Source: Perkinsus olseni
Taxonomy: Eukaryota > Perkinsozoa > Perkinsida > Perkinsidae
DNA: 64,000 bases
Assembly: GCA_013115135.1 (NCBI GenBank)
Contig: JABANP010000010.1
Span: forward strand, 62,001-126,000
Direction: 5' to 3'
The position numbers and the translations under genes were made by a program. Shown one piece after another: positions 33,791 through 45,620 of this stretch; within the stretch, counting starts at the first letter, position 1, and every line of letters starts with the position of its first letter. The notes under the pieces were generated by a model that made no database searches, was not told where the DNA came from, and saw only the letters and a program-made list of their open reading frames with translations.

Positions 33791-36016
33791 CGTCTAGCAC
33801 GACAAGCAGCGCGACAGCAGTCGAAGTCTGAGTTGATGGCGAGTTGCCATTGGCTATGGATCAGGCGATTGCTGCATAACAGTTAGGGCCCCAAGCACGC
33901 GACGCTGAAGCTATGTAGTTCGTTTGCCGTTCCCGCGCCGCAAGCACAACACAAAGCCCACATGATGCATACGTGCACTCCATGCGAATGAATCGATCGC
34001 GCTGTTGTCTACGCAAGCCTGTCGGTATCGGAATCATGAGAGTTTTAGATCAGGCCGACGCTGTAGACAGGAAGGCACAGGTGCGTAAGCTACACAACTG
34101 TGTCGACCTGCCTCTGGTACGGTAAAATCGGATAAAGTGGACTTACTGACACTCCCAATACAGGGTAAACAGCGCCCAACACTCCCAATACAGGCCCAAA
34201 CAGGACAGTACCACGTGGAGCCTAACGCTCTGTCTAACCAAGGGGTTGTCAACGAGAATTCCCCCGAGGCTGTGTCGCCGGTAGCATACCAGGATAATGG
34301 TGACAGTACCACGTGGAGCCTAACGCTCTGTCTAACCAAAGGGTTTTGAAAGAGCATTCCGTCGAAGCTGCATCGTCAGTATCAGACCAGTAGACGCGGA
34401 TAGTACCTCATGGAGTAGAAATTGTTCGACGTGAATATTGAAAACATATTTCTTCTCACAGATATCAGTTGTTTGTTTCATCAAGGATAAATGCTGTGTC
34501 GAGGGCAGTAGGGAGGGAAGGTCACTATGCTAGCATGTGAGTTTATAGTCCAACACCGATCCCGGTTTGGTTAGACTCTTGCCGATGTGCTCAGTTGGAG
34601 ACTCTCTGTAGCGTTGACATTCAATGCAATCAGACAGATTATCAAGACGCTCTCCTTAGGTGTATATTCAACCAGATAAGCTTTCTTCCTTCCTTGCAGG
34701 ATCTGCTTACACATCCGGAGGGCTGTGTCTACGACCGTCACACAAGCCTCGCCCCTGGTGTGCCACGACAAGCATCATCTCCAGGACTCGAAAAGACCAC
34801 CAATCAAGTTGGTTTTCCCCGTTCAGTTAGCTTATCATTGGGCGATTGTCCCCACCAACTTATTTTTCAATTACTTCTCGGAAGCTCGTTGAGATAGAAC
34901 TTTTCGCAGTAATCAGTTACAGTTGCACATCGACTCGCACAGATTGTTATCCGCTCCCATCCATGAAACTAGGGCCTAGTTACTAGGCCGCAAGAGAGAC
35001 CGATCTGGTCTTCGACAGTTGAGCATCAGATGAGCGTTCCCATCCCTGACCCCACAATGACCACAATTAGTATCATGAACCGTTGCATTGTAGCCTGGTC
35101 TATATATAAAGACCTTTCAAAAGATTAGAGTGGCCCGAGAATAGCAGCAAGAATGCCCCATTGTTTCTAGACTGCACTAATTTTTTGGACACTCTCTCTG
35201 CCGAGAGCTTTCGAGCGCTCTTCGAGAGGACAGTGCTTTGTTTCAGACATTGTCTGACTGTCCTTGTCAAGGACAAGCTATTCCGTCCTTTGCTTCTCTC
35301 CATGCCCGCGCAACCCGTATTGGTGCAGAGGTCACTGATGGTCAGTCTTTCGAAAGGGTTGTAAATTCATCAATTTTGTCCTCGTTTTCGTACAAATGAT
35401 AACCGATCTTCTGTGAAAGTGTGCCAGAACCACTTTTTCGGTCACTAGAAATGAGAGGCGCCCGTTTGACCAGTTAAGTATCAACGATCATGCGGCATGA
35501 AAACCCCTCATTTCTGCAAGCGTAACGCCCTTCGTAGGCATTCACCCTGCGTTTCTACAAGCTTCACATGAGCGCAACACTGAAGGTTTGTTCTAGCAAT
35601 GATATGATGGAGTAATAATGTACACTGCAATGTATGTATCATCCATAGCGCCAAATACTTTTCAAGGCATACCTGTTGATCGTCTTATAGGAAAGGTAAC
35701 GAGAGATGGAGCAGTGCTATCGGTACGAGTTCATAGCATCAAATCATGCCCTTGTGTGTCCGAGTGTCGCCGGGTGAGGATTCTTCTGGCAGACCGAGCT
35801 CTACCATCGGGGCTTCAACACAGTTGATGCTGGTCTCGATGTCACACTCGAGTGTACGATCTCGATGCAGCGTAGGGACTTCGTGACGCTAAGTGCGGGA
35901 ATACTTCAAAAAAATCTCTGTTTTGCTCACCGGAATGAACACTTCCCGGGCGTGTGGTAGTTTTACTCGCAGTGCAGAACGGGAAGAGCGAGTTGTCGAT
36001 GCTCCATTTGCAGGGT
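33751..36016. other. Gene-free stretch with tandem repeats
   Basis: Apart from the repeats at 34149-34415, no convincing exon or RNA gene was seen. It separates the protease array from the dense gene run to its right. Confidence 0.45.
34149..34415. repeat. Two nested tandem repeats
   Basis: ACACTCCCAATACAGG occurs twice 30 bases apart (34149, 34179). A unit of about 98 bases starting GACAGTACCACGTGGAGCCT occurs at 34204 and 34302, with a degraded third start near 34399. Confidence 0.85.
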
Positions 36017-37744
36017 TCATCGGCTCTTGTTGCACTGGAGGGGCCTCCTGTTTACCACTCCGGAATCGGAAGTCCGTCGGAACCTGTGGCATACCAGCTT
36101 GGGGCCCACACCTGTACCCGCTTCCACTACATTCAAAAAACTAAGAATCGACGAGCAAGTTACAATAGGTTGCTCGCACAGCGTCAAGTGTGCGGCATTC
36201 TGTACTCGAAGCAAATAGACATTGCTGAAGAAGCTCCTCACCTGAGGGCGAGGATCGTAGCCGACGTATCCGGTCGTAACCTACTGTGCTAGCGACTGAT
36301 AAGGGGTTCACTTGATCGTTGACGCCCCATATGAGCAGCACGGGCCTCGGATGCTCCCCCACGCGAGAATATTCCGCGGCCATGTCGAAAAAAGGCACTC
36401 GATCCTGAGTAGCAGCTACTGCCAGTCGGCGTGTTATCTTTGAAGGGGGAGCTACCACTATTGCAAGACTGCTAGAGATCCCGTCTCGTTTCACTAGTGT
36501 CTGCCAGACCACTCTTCGCCAAAACATATCTTGCCACTCTACCTCAGCCTAGAACGACACGTTAGTTGTACACGGGATACGCGATAACCCGAGGCTTCCG
36601 GTACTTGCTGGTTGGCCTATCTTACTTCAGTGGGAGGCTCTCCTCCTTCTGAACTCTGTTGCTGTGGCATCACGAATTTGTCCCGCGCGAAGATACATGA
36701 GCACGCGCAGTGTTGAGCCAGTGGAATGATACAGCAGGGGCAGCAATGCAACAATCGATAACTCAGTGGTTTGTTTGGGATGAACCCAGCCGGACTCAAG
36801 AGAACTAATCTCTGGCATAGCTCGGGGTTCCTAACAGAGAGCAGCTTCGGCCCAGCTCTCCTGAATGCGGGGCCTACTTGTCGGCGAAGCTAATGGCAAC
36901 CGCGCCCCCGAAGCTGAATCCAATCAGGCTTATAGTCAACCCACGGTCAATCAGTTTCAAGTGTTCCATTAGGAAGTAAAGCTGGTCTACAAAAAAGCCC
37001 AAGTCGTAGGCAGCTCGCTGTTTGCAGCAGCAGCATTTGTCGACTCCCCTGCAATGAGCTACGGGAGGGGCGTTGGAGAGGCCATGCCCATACATATCAT
37101 AAGTTAGAACCTGAGCACAGGCTCATGGCGGTGATAGACATCGGACGGGCTCACCATTCGGCTTCTCGATAGGACCTGCGCCAGATCCGCGTAGAGCATT
37201 TTCGACCCATTGAGGCCGTGCAAGCAAACCGCCAATTCCTTTGTGTTATGGTCTGTGCCCAACAGCTGATACGATACGCAGCCATAAGGTCCTGAGAGTT
37301 AACGTGGTGCCGAGTTGAACTAGTCGACTCATACCATCAACGCTGCTGGTCTCCGGGAAGGGACAGTCAATGTCTCTGAAGGCCCTGGGGACTCGTCGCC
37401 GTGAGTACAATCTTGGTCCCTGTACGGCTCTCTCTGATGCGGGGGTAGTGGAGGAGCTCGAGGAGTCTCGAGTGTGAGCCGCAGAAAGGGATGGCTCCCC
37501 AGTACTCATAGCAGAGTCGATCGCGCTGGGCATCTGATGTGCTATCGAACAGATCTGGAGGGGAACGAATGCCTACAACCTCCGCTTGAATAGCATTGGA
37601 GATCCTCGAAACCGGGACAGAGTCAAATTCAGCATAACCCAACAAAGTGAAGATATTTTTGACAGCACACGGATGGACAAAAGCGCACTTTTGCCAACAT
37701 GGGTTAGCAGCTTGAGAAGCGAAGACGATAACACAGATCGTCAT
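36017..37744 (-). CDS. Alpha/beta-hydrolase fold protein
   Basis: A serine hydrolase or lipase-like enzyme; substrate unknown. Starts at 37744 with a hydrophobic segment (MTICVIVFASQAANP), perhaps a signal peptide. Exons with short introns give, in order: VCLHGLNGSKML (oxyanion HG), YDMYGHGLSNAP, nucleophile elbow LIGFSFGGAVAI (Ser), then the acid in LLIWGVNDQVNP (Asp), and the base in NAAHLTLCEQP (His) ahead of ILSFLN. The joins VD-GPYGCVSYQLLG and ST-VRSFFSNVYLL are in frame. The stop is at 36017. Its start is only about 15 bases from the stop of the next gene upstream, so the two may share a transcript. Confidence 0.8.
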
Positions 37745-37759
37745 ACCGCTGCTCGCTAA

Positions 37760-38255
37760 TTACTTCTTCTTCGACACCCTATGCTGGGGCATCTCGGTCG
37801 GCATCGTCAGATCCAACACAGGGACAGGGATGGCCTCAAAGGCCTCGGAGACCTGACTCCACGCTGGTATAGGGTACACAGCGCCCGACGGTCTCACCTT
37901 GGTGCCCATCTCAGTGCACAAGTCTTGGGCTCTCTTGAAACTGTTAGAGCTTGTAATATTGGCCGGCATCCACGAGCTTCCGCCGGAGTCGTCCTGCGGG
38001 CACCAATAACGGACGGTTGTCTTAACGGGTCGCTACCTCCTGGCAGGTGGTGGAATCCTCTTCGGCATCCGAATTGAAGATGTTACCACGGGCTTGGTAT
38101 CTGTGAAGGTGCCCAGGCTCCGCAGATATGCAGTTCGCCGAAGACGATTCCACCAGAGAACTAGTTTACTAATAAGCTTACTCGGGATTCTCCCTGCACT
38201 CGGAGAGAGCATCAGAGACTCCGATGGCGCCGAGGATGGTAGCGATGTCTAGCAT
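37760..38255 (-). CDS. Small unidentified protein
   Basis: Starts at ATG 38255 (MLDIATILGAIGVSDAL), has a GTAAGC donor after about 25 codons, a middle exon reading TKPVVTSSIRMPKRIPPPAR, and a last exon ending MPQHRVSKKK with the stop at 37760. It is basic with a lysine tail, as in small ribosomal or nucleic-acid-binding proteins, but I recognise no family. The first intron's acceptor is not settled, and an upstream exon overlapping the tRNA on the other strand is possible. Confidence 0.45.
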
Positions 38256-38467
38256 AACTACGGAGTCGGTAGAATACGACGGTAAACTGCCAAAAGTTCT
38301 CCCTTATATGAGGTTTCCGAACGTGCTGATTGTTACTTGTGAGCAAACACGTCTGAAACTGATGAGGAAACGTAACCTCATCGCCAGGTACTATGGTTGT
38401 TTGACAGGCTTGCACGAAGTGTTCGGTGGATGGCCCCCCGGATACTTTAGAAACCAACTTTCAACCA

Positions 38468-38549
38468 GTCAGTTTGGCCGAGTGGTCTAAGGCGCCAGAC
38501 TCAAGTTCTGGTGGAGAAATCCGCGTGGGTTCGAACCCCACAGCTGACA
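38468..38549 (+). tRNA. tRNA-Leu (anticodon CAA)
   Basis: A full cloverleaf of 81 bases plus discriminator A: acceptor arms GTCAGTT and AGCTGAC pair (one G-T), D-arm GGCCGAGTGGTCTAAGGC, anticodon stem CCAGA/TCTGG with loop CTCAAGT, a long variable arm typical of leucine tRNAs (TGGAGAAATCC), and T-arm GTGGGTTCGAACCCCAC with B-box. No intron. It lies on the plus strand within a minus-strand gene run. Confidence 0.97.
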
Positions 38550-38686
38550 TATGCCAAGATCATTTGCCCGTAGAATCACAATGCCGAGAGCGACCCTGCG
38601 CGCTTCCACCCCTTCGAGTCAGGTATTGAAGAACGCAGGACCAACATACATACCAGAAACATAAGGCGATCGACCATGCAGCAGCC

Positions 38687-40280
38687 TCAGTGATATGGAC
38701 TGGGCCAAGGGATAGTGACAGATCCTAGATTCGATGGCCATCTCTTCTTGTTGTCCGGGTGTACTATATAGTAACCGTGGTACTTCTTCTCCTTCGGCTT
38801 CGTCTTGCCCGTGGTCAGCCTCTCCATGTACTTCAGACGACGGCGCCTGAACCCAGCCAAGAGTCACAGGTCGCGAATCCAGTCGTGTTCCCACTCACCG
38901 GAAGAGAGGGTCCACAAAGCGATGGCGGTGCTCCATGAACAACCGTTGCCGCCTAGGTATAGGAGGTTCGAGGTCCTAAAAACACCAAGAAACACTGGAG
39001 TTGCCTTCTGATGCAGTAGTTTCCCTCGCCAAAATCGGCAGAAAAATGGGTGGAAATCTCGCGACATGAGCCAAATTAGCGACTTCCGTGCGACTCGCGC
39101 CATTCCACCCACCCTGTTCGACGGGCTCATTATCTCCTTGAACCTTGACCTAGCCTGCTTACGGCGCTGCTGCTGAAGCAACAGGAGGGTAGACAAGTAC
39201 GACATTGTAAAGTTAATAGTGATGCACTCACGTATGCTGCATTCTTGCTCTTCAGTCGTTTGAGGGAGAAGTCTGAGTTGCCAAAGCTCATGCTGAGACG
39301 CACGTGCTTCAGCGTTCTGACAGGGGCAGCGGGCGCCCTGACGGGACCATCGTCGTCGACGGCGGTCAATTCAGCATCGAATTCGCCCGTAGATGGCAGG
39401 TCGAACTCGTTAACTGACCAAGAACAACCGGGCTGCGCGGGACGGTCACCGCATAGCACTGACGCCACAACACAGCGACAGCCTTCGAGACCCATCAATA
39501 CATTCACGCTCTCACCGCGCCACCTAAATTCCAGTGTGCGCCATATGCTACGCATAAGTCCCGCTTGTCGCAGACTCTCGCAAAAAACATATAGCAGACC
39601 TCTTCTGCTTACCTTCGCGCTCTTCTCCCTCCTCAGCGGCAACAGCAGCAGCCACATCGTAGCCACTTTCTCGATAGATGTCCTCCTCCGTCAGACCTCC
39701 AAGGGCCTCCATACCCGCTGTCGCCTCCAAGTTGTCCTCTTCCAGTAGGGAACGCACCGAGGAACCTTCATCCTGACAGCGCAGTCTCAGGCGTCACATA
39801 GTTAGGCCTCAGAAATGCGGATAAAATTCCCAAACCCCATCTTCCTTTTGTGAGTCGGAGCGCCAAAAGGCAACAAAAAACACCACTCCGAAAGTCAACG
39901 ACACGGGAATCACGCCTGGCACCAGCCATCCTACCACAATGTCCAGCCCTGTTTCGCTGGCAACCTCAGTCTCATCAAAATCGAGATTCACATCCGCAGC
40001 CCCTGACCACGGAATCGGTATCTCGTGCTCCCGTAGGGCGTCCATCGCCATGGCTCGAGCCTCGGCGGGCGTGCTAGCGTGCATCTGAAGGAGAGACAGC
40101 CTCGCATACCACGTAATGCCCGTGCACGAAGGCCGCCCGCATAGACCGTCCTTTCCCCTTAGCTGTTTTCACTAAGCGCTCAGAGCACCGACGAGAACCT
40201 CCTCCTACAGTGATTCTCCGATCGACCTTCTCATAGTCCAAGTTGCCGAGATTGTCCTTCAATAAAGACATCAAAAACAT
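38687..40280 (-). CDS. Unidentified single-pass membrane protein
   Basis: Exon-like blocks line up on the minus strand: an N-terminal part from about 40280, a block with a single membrane helix (IVVGWLVPGVIPVSLTFGVV) near 39940, an acidic stretch joined by a spliced exon (LLEEDNLEATAGMEALGGLT), a longer domain near 39500-39240 (SVNEFDLPSTGEFDAELTAV), then a basic C-terminus (KKYHGYYIVHPDNKKRWPSN) and the stop at 38687. The charge change from acidic to strongly basic across the protein is notable. The family is not recognised, and the true start and two of the joins are uncertain. Confidence 0.45.
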
Positions 40281-40344
40281 GAGTTCATCCGTTGACTTCT
40301 CAAAGAGCCTCCCCTCATCTAACACCAATCAACTCACTACAGCC

Positions 40345-41057
40345 TTAGGTACCGGTACTACCCGGCTCGGTTCTCTCGGCCCCTGGCTCTTCAGAACCGG
40401 TCGGAACGTAGCCCGGTCCAAACATCGGTGGAGTTTCACGGTAGATCCTTTCAGGCACTTGGAACGACAGCGGGCTCTTCGGGTCCATCAATCGATACCT
40501 ATTATAGTGGCGCCCCTTCGCTGTGCTGACTTCGGAGGGCTACATCGCATAGAGGTCTTGAAACGCTGGTTCTTTTCGGAAGGACTCCTCGTCCAGTCGG
40601 GACAGGAAGGCTCTTATCCGATCCTTATCCTTGTACACTCTATGCATAACCTGCGGGAAAGTCGAGTCACGAATAATCCCCAAGCGCTACCCTGATCGGG
40701 TCCGCTTGGCCGAGCGAGACTCCCCCTTGCACCTTGTCGAACTGGGCCATCGCGGGATGCGTCTTCTTCCGGTATCGCTCCGCCTGCATTTCAAAGTAGT
40801 CTCCAACCTTGAACTCCAGGGACGTTGTATTTGCTAGGGAAATACCATTCGGCATACTTCGGGCCTTCCAACGGCTTCAGGAACCACCGCTCGCCTGAGC
40901 CATGAAAGACAGCGGATTTCCGAACACCCCTTCGCATCGCCCACGAGTGATCAAGCAGCACCTCAGCGTTAGACCAGTCTCGAGCATCGATTAAAAAGTC
41001 CCAGTCGGGAGCCTCAAGAGCTCGGCCCCGACTCCAGTGGTGAAGCAAAGGCACCAT
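40345..41057 (-). CDS. Unidentified conserved-looking protein
   Basis: Starts at ATG 41057 (MVPLLHHWSRGRALEAPDWD) and runs through WFLKPLEGPKYAEWYFPSKY. The frame then shifts by +1 near 40830, explained either by a 40-nt intron (GTCCCT...TGCAG) or by one surplus C before CTG. It resumes as AERYRKKTHPAMAQFDKVQG; a 41-nt intron leads to VMHRVYKDKDRIRAFLSRLD, and another short intron to LMDPKSPLSFQVPERIYRET, ending at TAA 40345. The composition (aromatic, basic) is that of an organelle ribosomal or respiratory-complex subunit, but this is a guess. Only 64 bases separate it from the next gene. Confidence 0.5.
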
Positions 41058-41406
41058 ACTAAGAGACGCGCAGGTTCGCGCTCCACCAATGGAAGGCCGA
41101 GGTGAATGTAATAATATCGAAAGCCTCTCTCCCTCTCCGAGACTCTCCGCCCTCTAACTACCCGGCATGCCCTTCATCGGCCCCCAGAGTCGATCCTGCA
41201 TTTCCTGGACATGCTGTTGCTTAACACCACGCAAGTGCTTCACTGCTGCCCCGCTCCATCGCATAGCTCACAGAGGCCACTGATAGGACGGAAGAGGCCC
41301 CTCAGGGTTATTACCAACACAACAGCCCGGAGATAACGAAACGGTGTCATTAAAAAGGCAGGTGATCAGCCTTTCCAGTACTCACAACTACAGGTGACGG
41401 TGTTTA
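41058..41406. other. Spacer, nothing seen
   Basis: Lies between the stop of proteasome alpha-4 and the start of the preceding unidentified gene. No motif recognised. Confidence 0.4.
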
Positions 41407-42726
41407 CTACTCCTCATCTGCGGAGGAATGGATACCAAAATCGACGGTCAGAGCAGAGCGCTTACCCTCAGGCTTCTCAGGTTTGGCGGCCGCCATGAGG
41501 GTGTTGATCTCATCATCAGTCAGCATTCGGAAGGCGACCTCCTTGTCCTTGTTCAGAGTCAGGACACCGAACTCAACTAAAAGAGCAAAGACATTCGTTC
41601 ACCAAACTCGATAGAGTGAACCCGCGGTGCTTACGGGTCTCAGCCGTAGGAGTGGCTGTGTCCATGGACTTCACCAGCACCTTGGCGACCAAATCCAAGC
41701 ACTCCTGAAATGGAATGAGTAATGGAACTATCGGCAATTTTTCAGGCTAACCTTGGTCGACATATCCTCATGCCAGTCAGTTTTGAGGATTCCCTGAGCT
41801 GTCTGGTTGTTGACGCCGATAGCAGTGGCCTTCCACCCGCTCAGATTTCCCGAAGGATCGGTGTGGTATCTGAGGGACCTCAGTTGCTAGGAGGGCGATC
41901 AAGGCAGCAAGACTGACAATTGGAATCCGTAGTGATCATCATAGCCGGCAAACAGGAAGGATACACCGAAGGGACGGAGGCCGCCGAACTGGGTATACCT
42001 GTCAAGGAGGAGACTGTCGGGCAAGAGTGATAGACAAGACCTGCTTACTGTTGTTTAACATCGCAAATGCTTGTGACCAGTTTTTCTACAGGTATCGGTT
42101 CTTGATACGAGTAGCGATACCTGAGCACGGCAATGCTGTCGGCACTCGGGGCTGCCATAGCCCTCCTACCTCTGAGCTGATAGTCGCAGTTGATTGATGA
42201 GCACATTGGCATCACTAGTGATACCAGCCACTGCACAAACGACATGGTCGTCGATAGGGTAGATCTTCTCGCTCGCTTTGCCGGATTCGAGAAGTTTACT
42301 GAGGGCACAAACATCTCCATACCATAATTGCGAGTTGTGATTATGGGCGGACGAACTAATGGGCAAGGAGGACGGCGATTGTAATTACCAATCGTCGTTT
42401 GCCTCGATCCAGCAGCGGCAGAGCGCAGCAGACGAGGCGACAGCCCCTGCCCATACTACCTGATGGTCTTCTTCTCACCAGCCAAGATAACGCATTGCTT
42501 GCCGAGGACTCCAACTGTTGATCCAGCATTGTTGATGGCCTCCATGGCGTACTCAACCTGATCACAGATTCTCCCTCAATGCTCTAATAACCGAAGGGGC
42601 CGAGGCCACTCCGCAAGATTTGGGGATGTGACCCAACCTGTATTAAGAAGTACATGACGACCTACCTGATAGAGCCTTCCTTCGGGGGAGAACGTAGTGG
42701 TACGACTATCGTAACGGCGAGCCATG
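41407..42726 (-). CDS. PSMA4: 20S proteasome subunit alpha type 4 (alpha-3 in yeast order)
   Basis: One of the seven alpha subunits forming the outer ring of the 20S proteasome. The start ATG at 42726 opens the alpha-type signature ([17 protein letters not shown], then VEYAMEAI after the first intron). Six or more exons follow: [94 protein letters not shown], and a C-terminal exon [14 protein letters not shown] ending ADEE at the stop, 41407. All joins that I checked are in frame with introns of about 47-60 nt except the first two, which are longer. Length and order match the family throughout; no frame problem. Confidence 0.95.
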
Positions 42727-42864
42727 GTTCACAGTATAAACAACAACACCAGCAGGGATTACCAAAACTACTGCGAGAAAAACTCTATGGGGACAGCGAC
42801 CGCCCATCTGCGCTGTGAACACAACAAGAAACCGGCCAAGCTGGTGAAACTCCTAAACACGTTA

Positions 42865-44007
42865 CTACTTAGTATCGTTTCCATCGTCATCGTCCTTCTC
42901 ATCATCGGTGCCGTACCCCAGGCACTTGCCGATGTGATACTTGTTCAAGGCCTCAAACTCTCGGCAGAGACTCATACCACACAGCAATTGATTCACCTGC
43001 AGTAGTAAGTGAGGGCAACGGTAGGTATCACGAGAGGGAAACCCAAAAACCCATAGACCCACTTCGACGCTCATTCCTTCAACCTCTACGAGCAGGCTGC
43101 AACTACCTCCACTAAGAGAGTTAACTCTGCTCCAACTATAGACACCTCATGTTTGCTATCGTCCACGTAAGGGCTGACCAAGTCCAGGACCATCTGCCGC
43201 TTCATGTTGCCTAATGGATACATCAAGATACCCCATCACGAGCCGCAGAGCCTGCCGATTCAAAGTCGATCATCCAAGCTCACTCATATTGCGACTGTTG
43301 ATTTCCATCTTCCAAGTCTCTGTCCCCTTGCTTTCCTTCCCCAGATGCTCCGCTACGAACTTCTCGCTCATAACCTTCAATGAGTCAGGGTTGGGCGACC
43401 GCACAATATCCAGAGGGGAAATCTGAAAGCGTTGAGAAACTCGAACGAACCCCGGGCACATCCCCGACCAACGGTACCCGACAAACATTGCTAGGGGCGG
43501 TGAGGTCCTTCGACTTCAGCAAGCTGTGAACGAACTCAGACGGCCGCATCGTCACCCCGGCCTCGAAGCGGATGAAGACAACTCCTCGGCAAACGTCCCC
43601 TCCAAATCGGAAAAGTCTTTTCTTGTCATCCTTCAACTCAGCCAGCTCGGCCTCGATACTCTCGCTGATGTTGGCCGTTGCCTCCTCAGAGCTGGTCTCC
43701 TTCTCGGCGTCAGGATTTATGGTCGCCCAGTGGTGCTCAAATAACCGTATAATGTCCCTCGTGGCAGTCTTGACACGGTTGGGGAGATTACACGTTATTA
43801 TCACGCCTACAGGGAGACGATTATCCTGACTACCTCAGCACTCACAGAAACTGTCTACTGATAATCTAAAGCGACCCAGCTCCTCGTACCTCTGGCCTCA
43901 GTGCCTATGCCTGCCGAGCCTCCCTCTTCCGAGGGCACCTTCTCGATCGCTCTTCGCCGCTTCGCATCATGCCTCGAGTAGTGGCGGCCGCGACGCTTCC
44001 CAGGCAT
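42865..44007 (-). CDS. THUMP-domain tRNA acetylation adaptor (THUMPD1/TAN1)
   Basis: Adaptor that binds tRNA-Ser and tRNA-Leu through its THUMP domain and helps the NAT10/Kre33 acetyltransferase make ac4C at position 12. Start ATG 44007 opens a basic leader (MPGKRRGRHYSRHDAKRRR). An 83-nt intron joins to GVIITCNLPNR, which matches the conserved ITCN motif; then IEAELAELKDDKKRLFRFGG and GVVFIRFEAGV follow family order. A 55-nt intron joins NVCR to ISPLDIVRSP; then WKMEINSRNM, SPYVDDSKHE and the last exon VNQLLCGMSLCREFEALNKY, ending in an acidic tail at 42865. It was expected to show a frame break near 43470, but the intron accounts for it. The exact limits of the penultimate exon are uncertain. 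Confidence 0.85.
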
Positions 44008-44222
44008 ACCAAATCAAACCCTAACAAACCCGTCAAGTTGAGACCATCACGAGGCAAATAACACAACATCAAGCTCCTGAAACAGGCTGTGCGCTTGGAT
44101 TCAGACATGAGCGTTGTTGCTTTCCTCCCAACAGGGATCACTAAGATAGAAGTAGATGTAGCGAAGTTACTTGACGGTCCCTACGATACGCGGTTATAAA
44201 AATAAAGTATATCGAGAGGATT

Positions 44223-45620
44223 CTACGAGCCTCGCCGGATGCGTTCCAGGCGCAGTCGCAGTTCCTCATAAGCCACATCATCAGGCGTGACAGGGACGTC
44301 GTAACCCGAGGGGTAGCAGGCCTGTCCCCGAGGGGTCGTCGCGTCCACCACGCCAGACTCGTAAGCCACGAGGCTCCCATCACTGTAGGTCGACTTGACG
44401 GAGCTGCACGTTGGTGGAGTGGCGGTCGAGCTGGTCGTCGATCTCCGAGGGGTGCCGTTCGATACCGAGCTGGTGGAGTTCGACACTCGCTTCCTCAGGT
44501 GGGGTGGTAGAGGTGGTGCGAAACGCGACGCTGGAGGCGTTTCGTCGCCCACGGGATCTGACCAGAGGCGCCCTACTCATCAATTCTCCCACAGTCGACA
44601 TACCCTGCTTCTGCGTGGACCTCCTGTGAGCGAGAGAGCCCGAACATTGGATGCTCCCACCGGAGGGCACGAGTGGGTACTCTTCGACTATAGGGGATCG
44701 AGGGCTGGTTGAATTATCTAAGCGTGGCCCGGAGGTCGAGCAAAGAGTACCTATCCCCTTCGAGGGCCTCACATATAGATGCCCTTATTCGAGCTGAGAG
44801 GTCCGGAGGCCTTCTTGCATCCACTGGTCGGGTCCAGGGAATCTGGCAGGAAACTGAGCTGGTCGAACCAACCGCCATAGACCTACCTTGTTGGCAACAG
44901 CAACCTTCTCGAGAACATCGAACAGTTCGTATCTTCTCGGCTCATGAACGGCTATAAGGGCTGACCAGACAACAATATCAAATCAGTCGTATCTCCCGCT
45001 ACTCACCAACAAAGTTCTGATCGATACCACGAGTCCAGCTGTCATGGAAGGGTCTACAGAACTTCTCGCCATACTTGAGCCCCAGTTGCCGACGAGCCTC
45101 TTGCAAATGTTCGAGGTCCATCACCTCCGCGGCGTACACTATAGTACCCACCACGCCGATCAGATCCGAGGGACATACCTACAGGATGAGCTTCATCGAA
45201 TCAGCAGCGCTACGAGCTAGGGAATGATGGCTACCACCTTGGATTGATTGACCTCGGCCATTCGCTCGTACAAGAGCCGGCACTGCATCGCCAGGAGGTC
45301 ATATGCCTTCATCTGCCTCGGAATCTGGCAGCACCTTCCACCTAGTGTCTGCGCAGCCCCCTCTCTCTAAAACCCATCACCACTTCGCAGAGGCGACTAA
45401 CGCAATGATACCTACCTCAGGGAGCAGGTCACAGATTTGCAGCTCCAGCGTGGCTCGCACTTTTCGCAGCTTCTCAGTTTTCTCCACCAATGACGTCTCC
45501 AAGCCCTACAAAGAAACCACGAAGCGACGTGGAGCATAAACCAGTGGAGCATAAACCAGCGGCTCATACCCTGAGGCTGGCTTCGCAGGCTTTCGGGTCG
45601 TAGCGAGAGAAAAATGGCAT
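44223..45620 (-). CDS. IST1-family ESCRT-III regulator, copy 2
   Basis: An IST1-like protein, expected to bind ESCRT-III filaments and the Vps4 ATPase at endosomes or the cytokinetic bridge. Starts at ATG 45620 (MPFFSRYDPKACEASLR), then LVEKTEKLRKVRATLELQIC, AYDLLAMQCRLLYERMAEVN, VCPSDLIGVVGTIVYAAEVM, LQEARRQLGLKYGEKFC and RRYELFDVLEKVAVANK, matching the IST1 helical core in order. The C-terminus is a disordered Ser/Thr/Pro tail with FAPPLPPHLRKR and, at the very end, EELRLRLERIRRGS: a MIM1-type helix (L-x-x-R-L-x-x-I/L-R) as found at the end of IST1, which docks Vps4's MIT domain. One or two exons of the linker are not settled. Tandem paralogue of the gene at 46325. Confidence 0.8.

Noticed and set aside
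43400..43480. Apparent +1 frameshift in the THUMPD1-like gene after NVCR
   Set aside because: A 55-nt intron ending TTTCAG restores frame and the exact family spacing.
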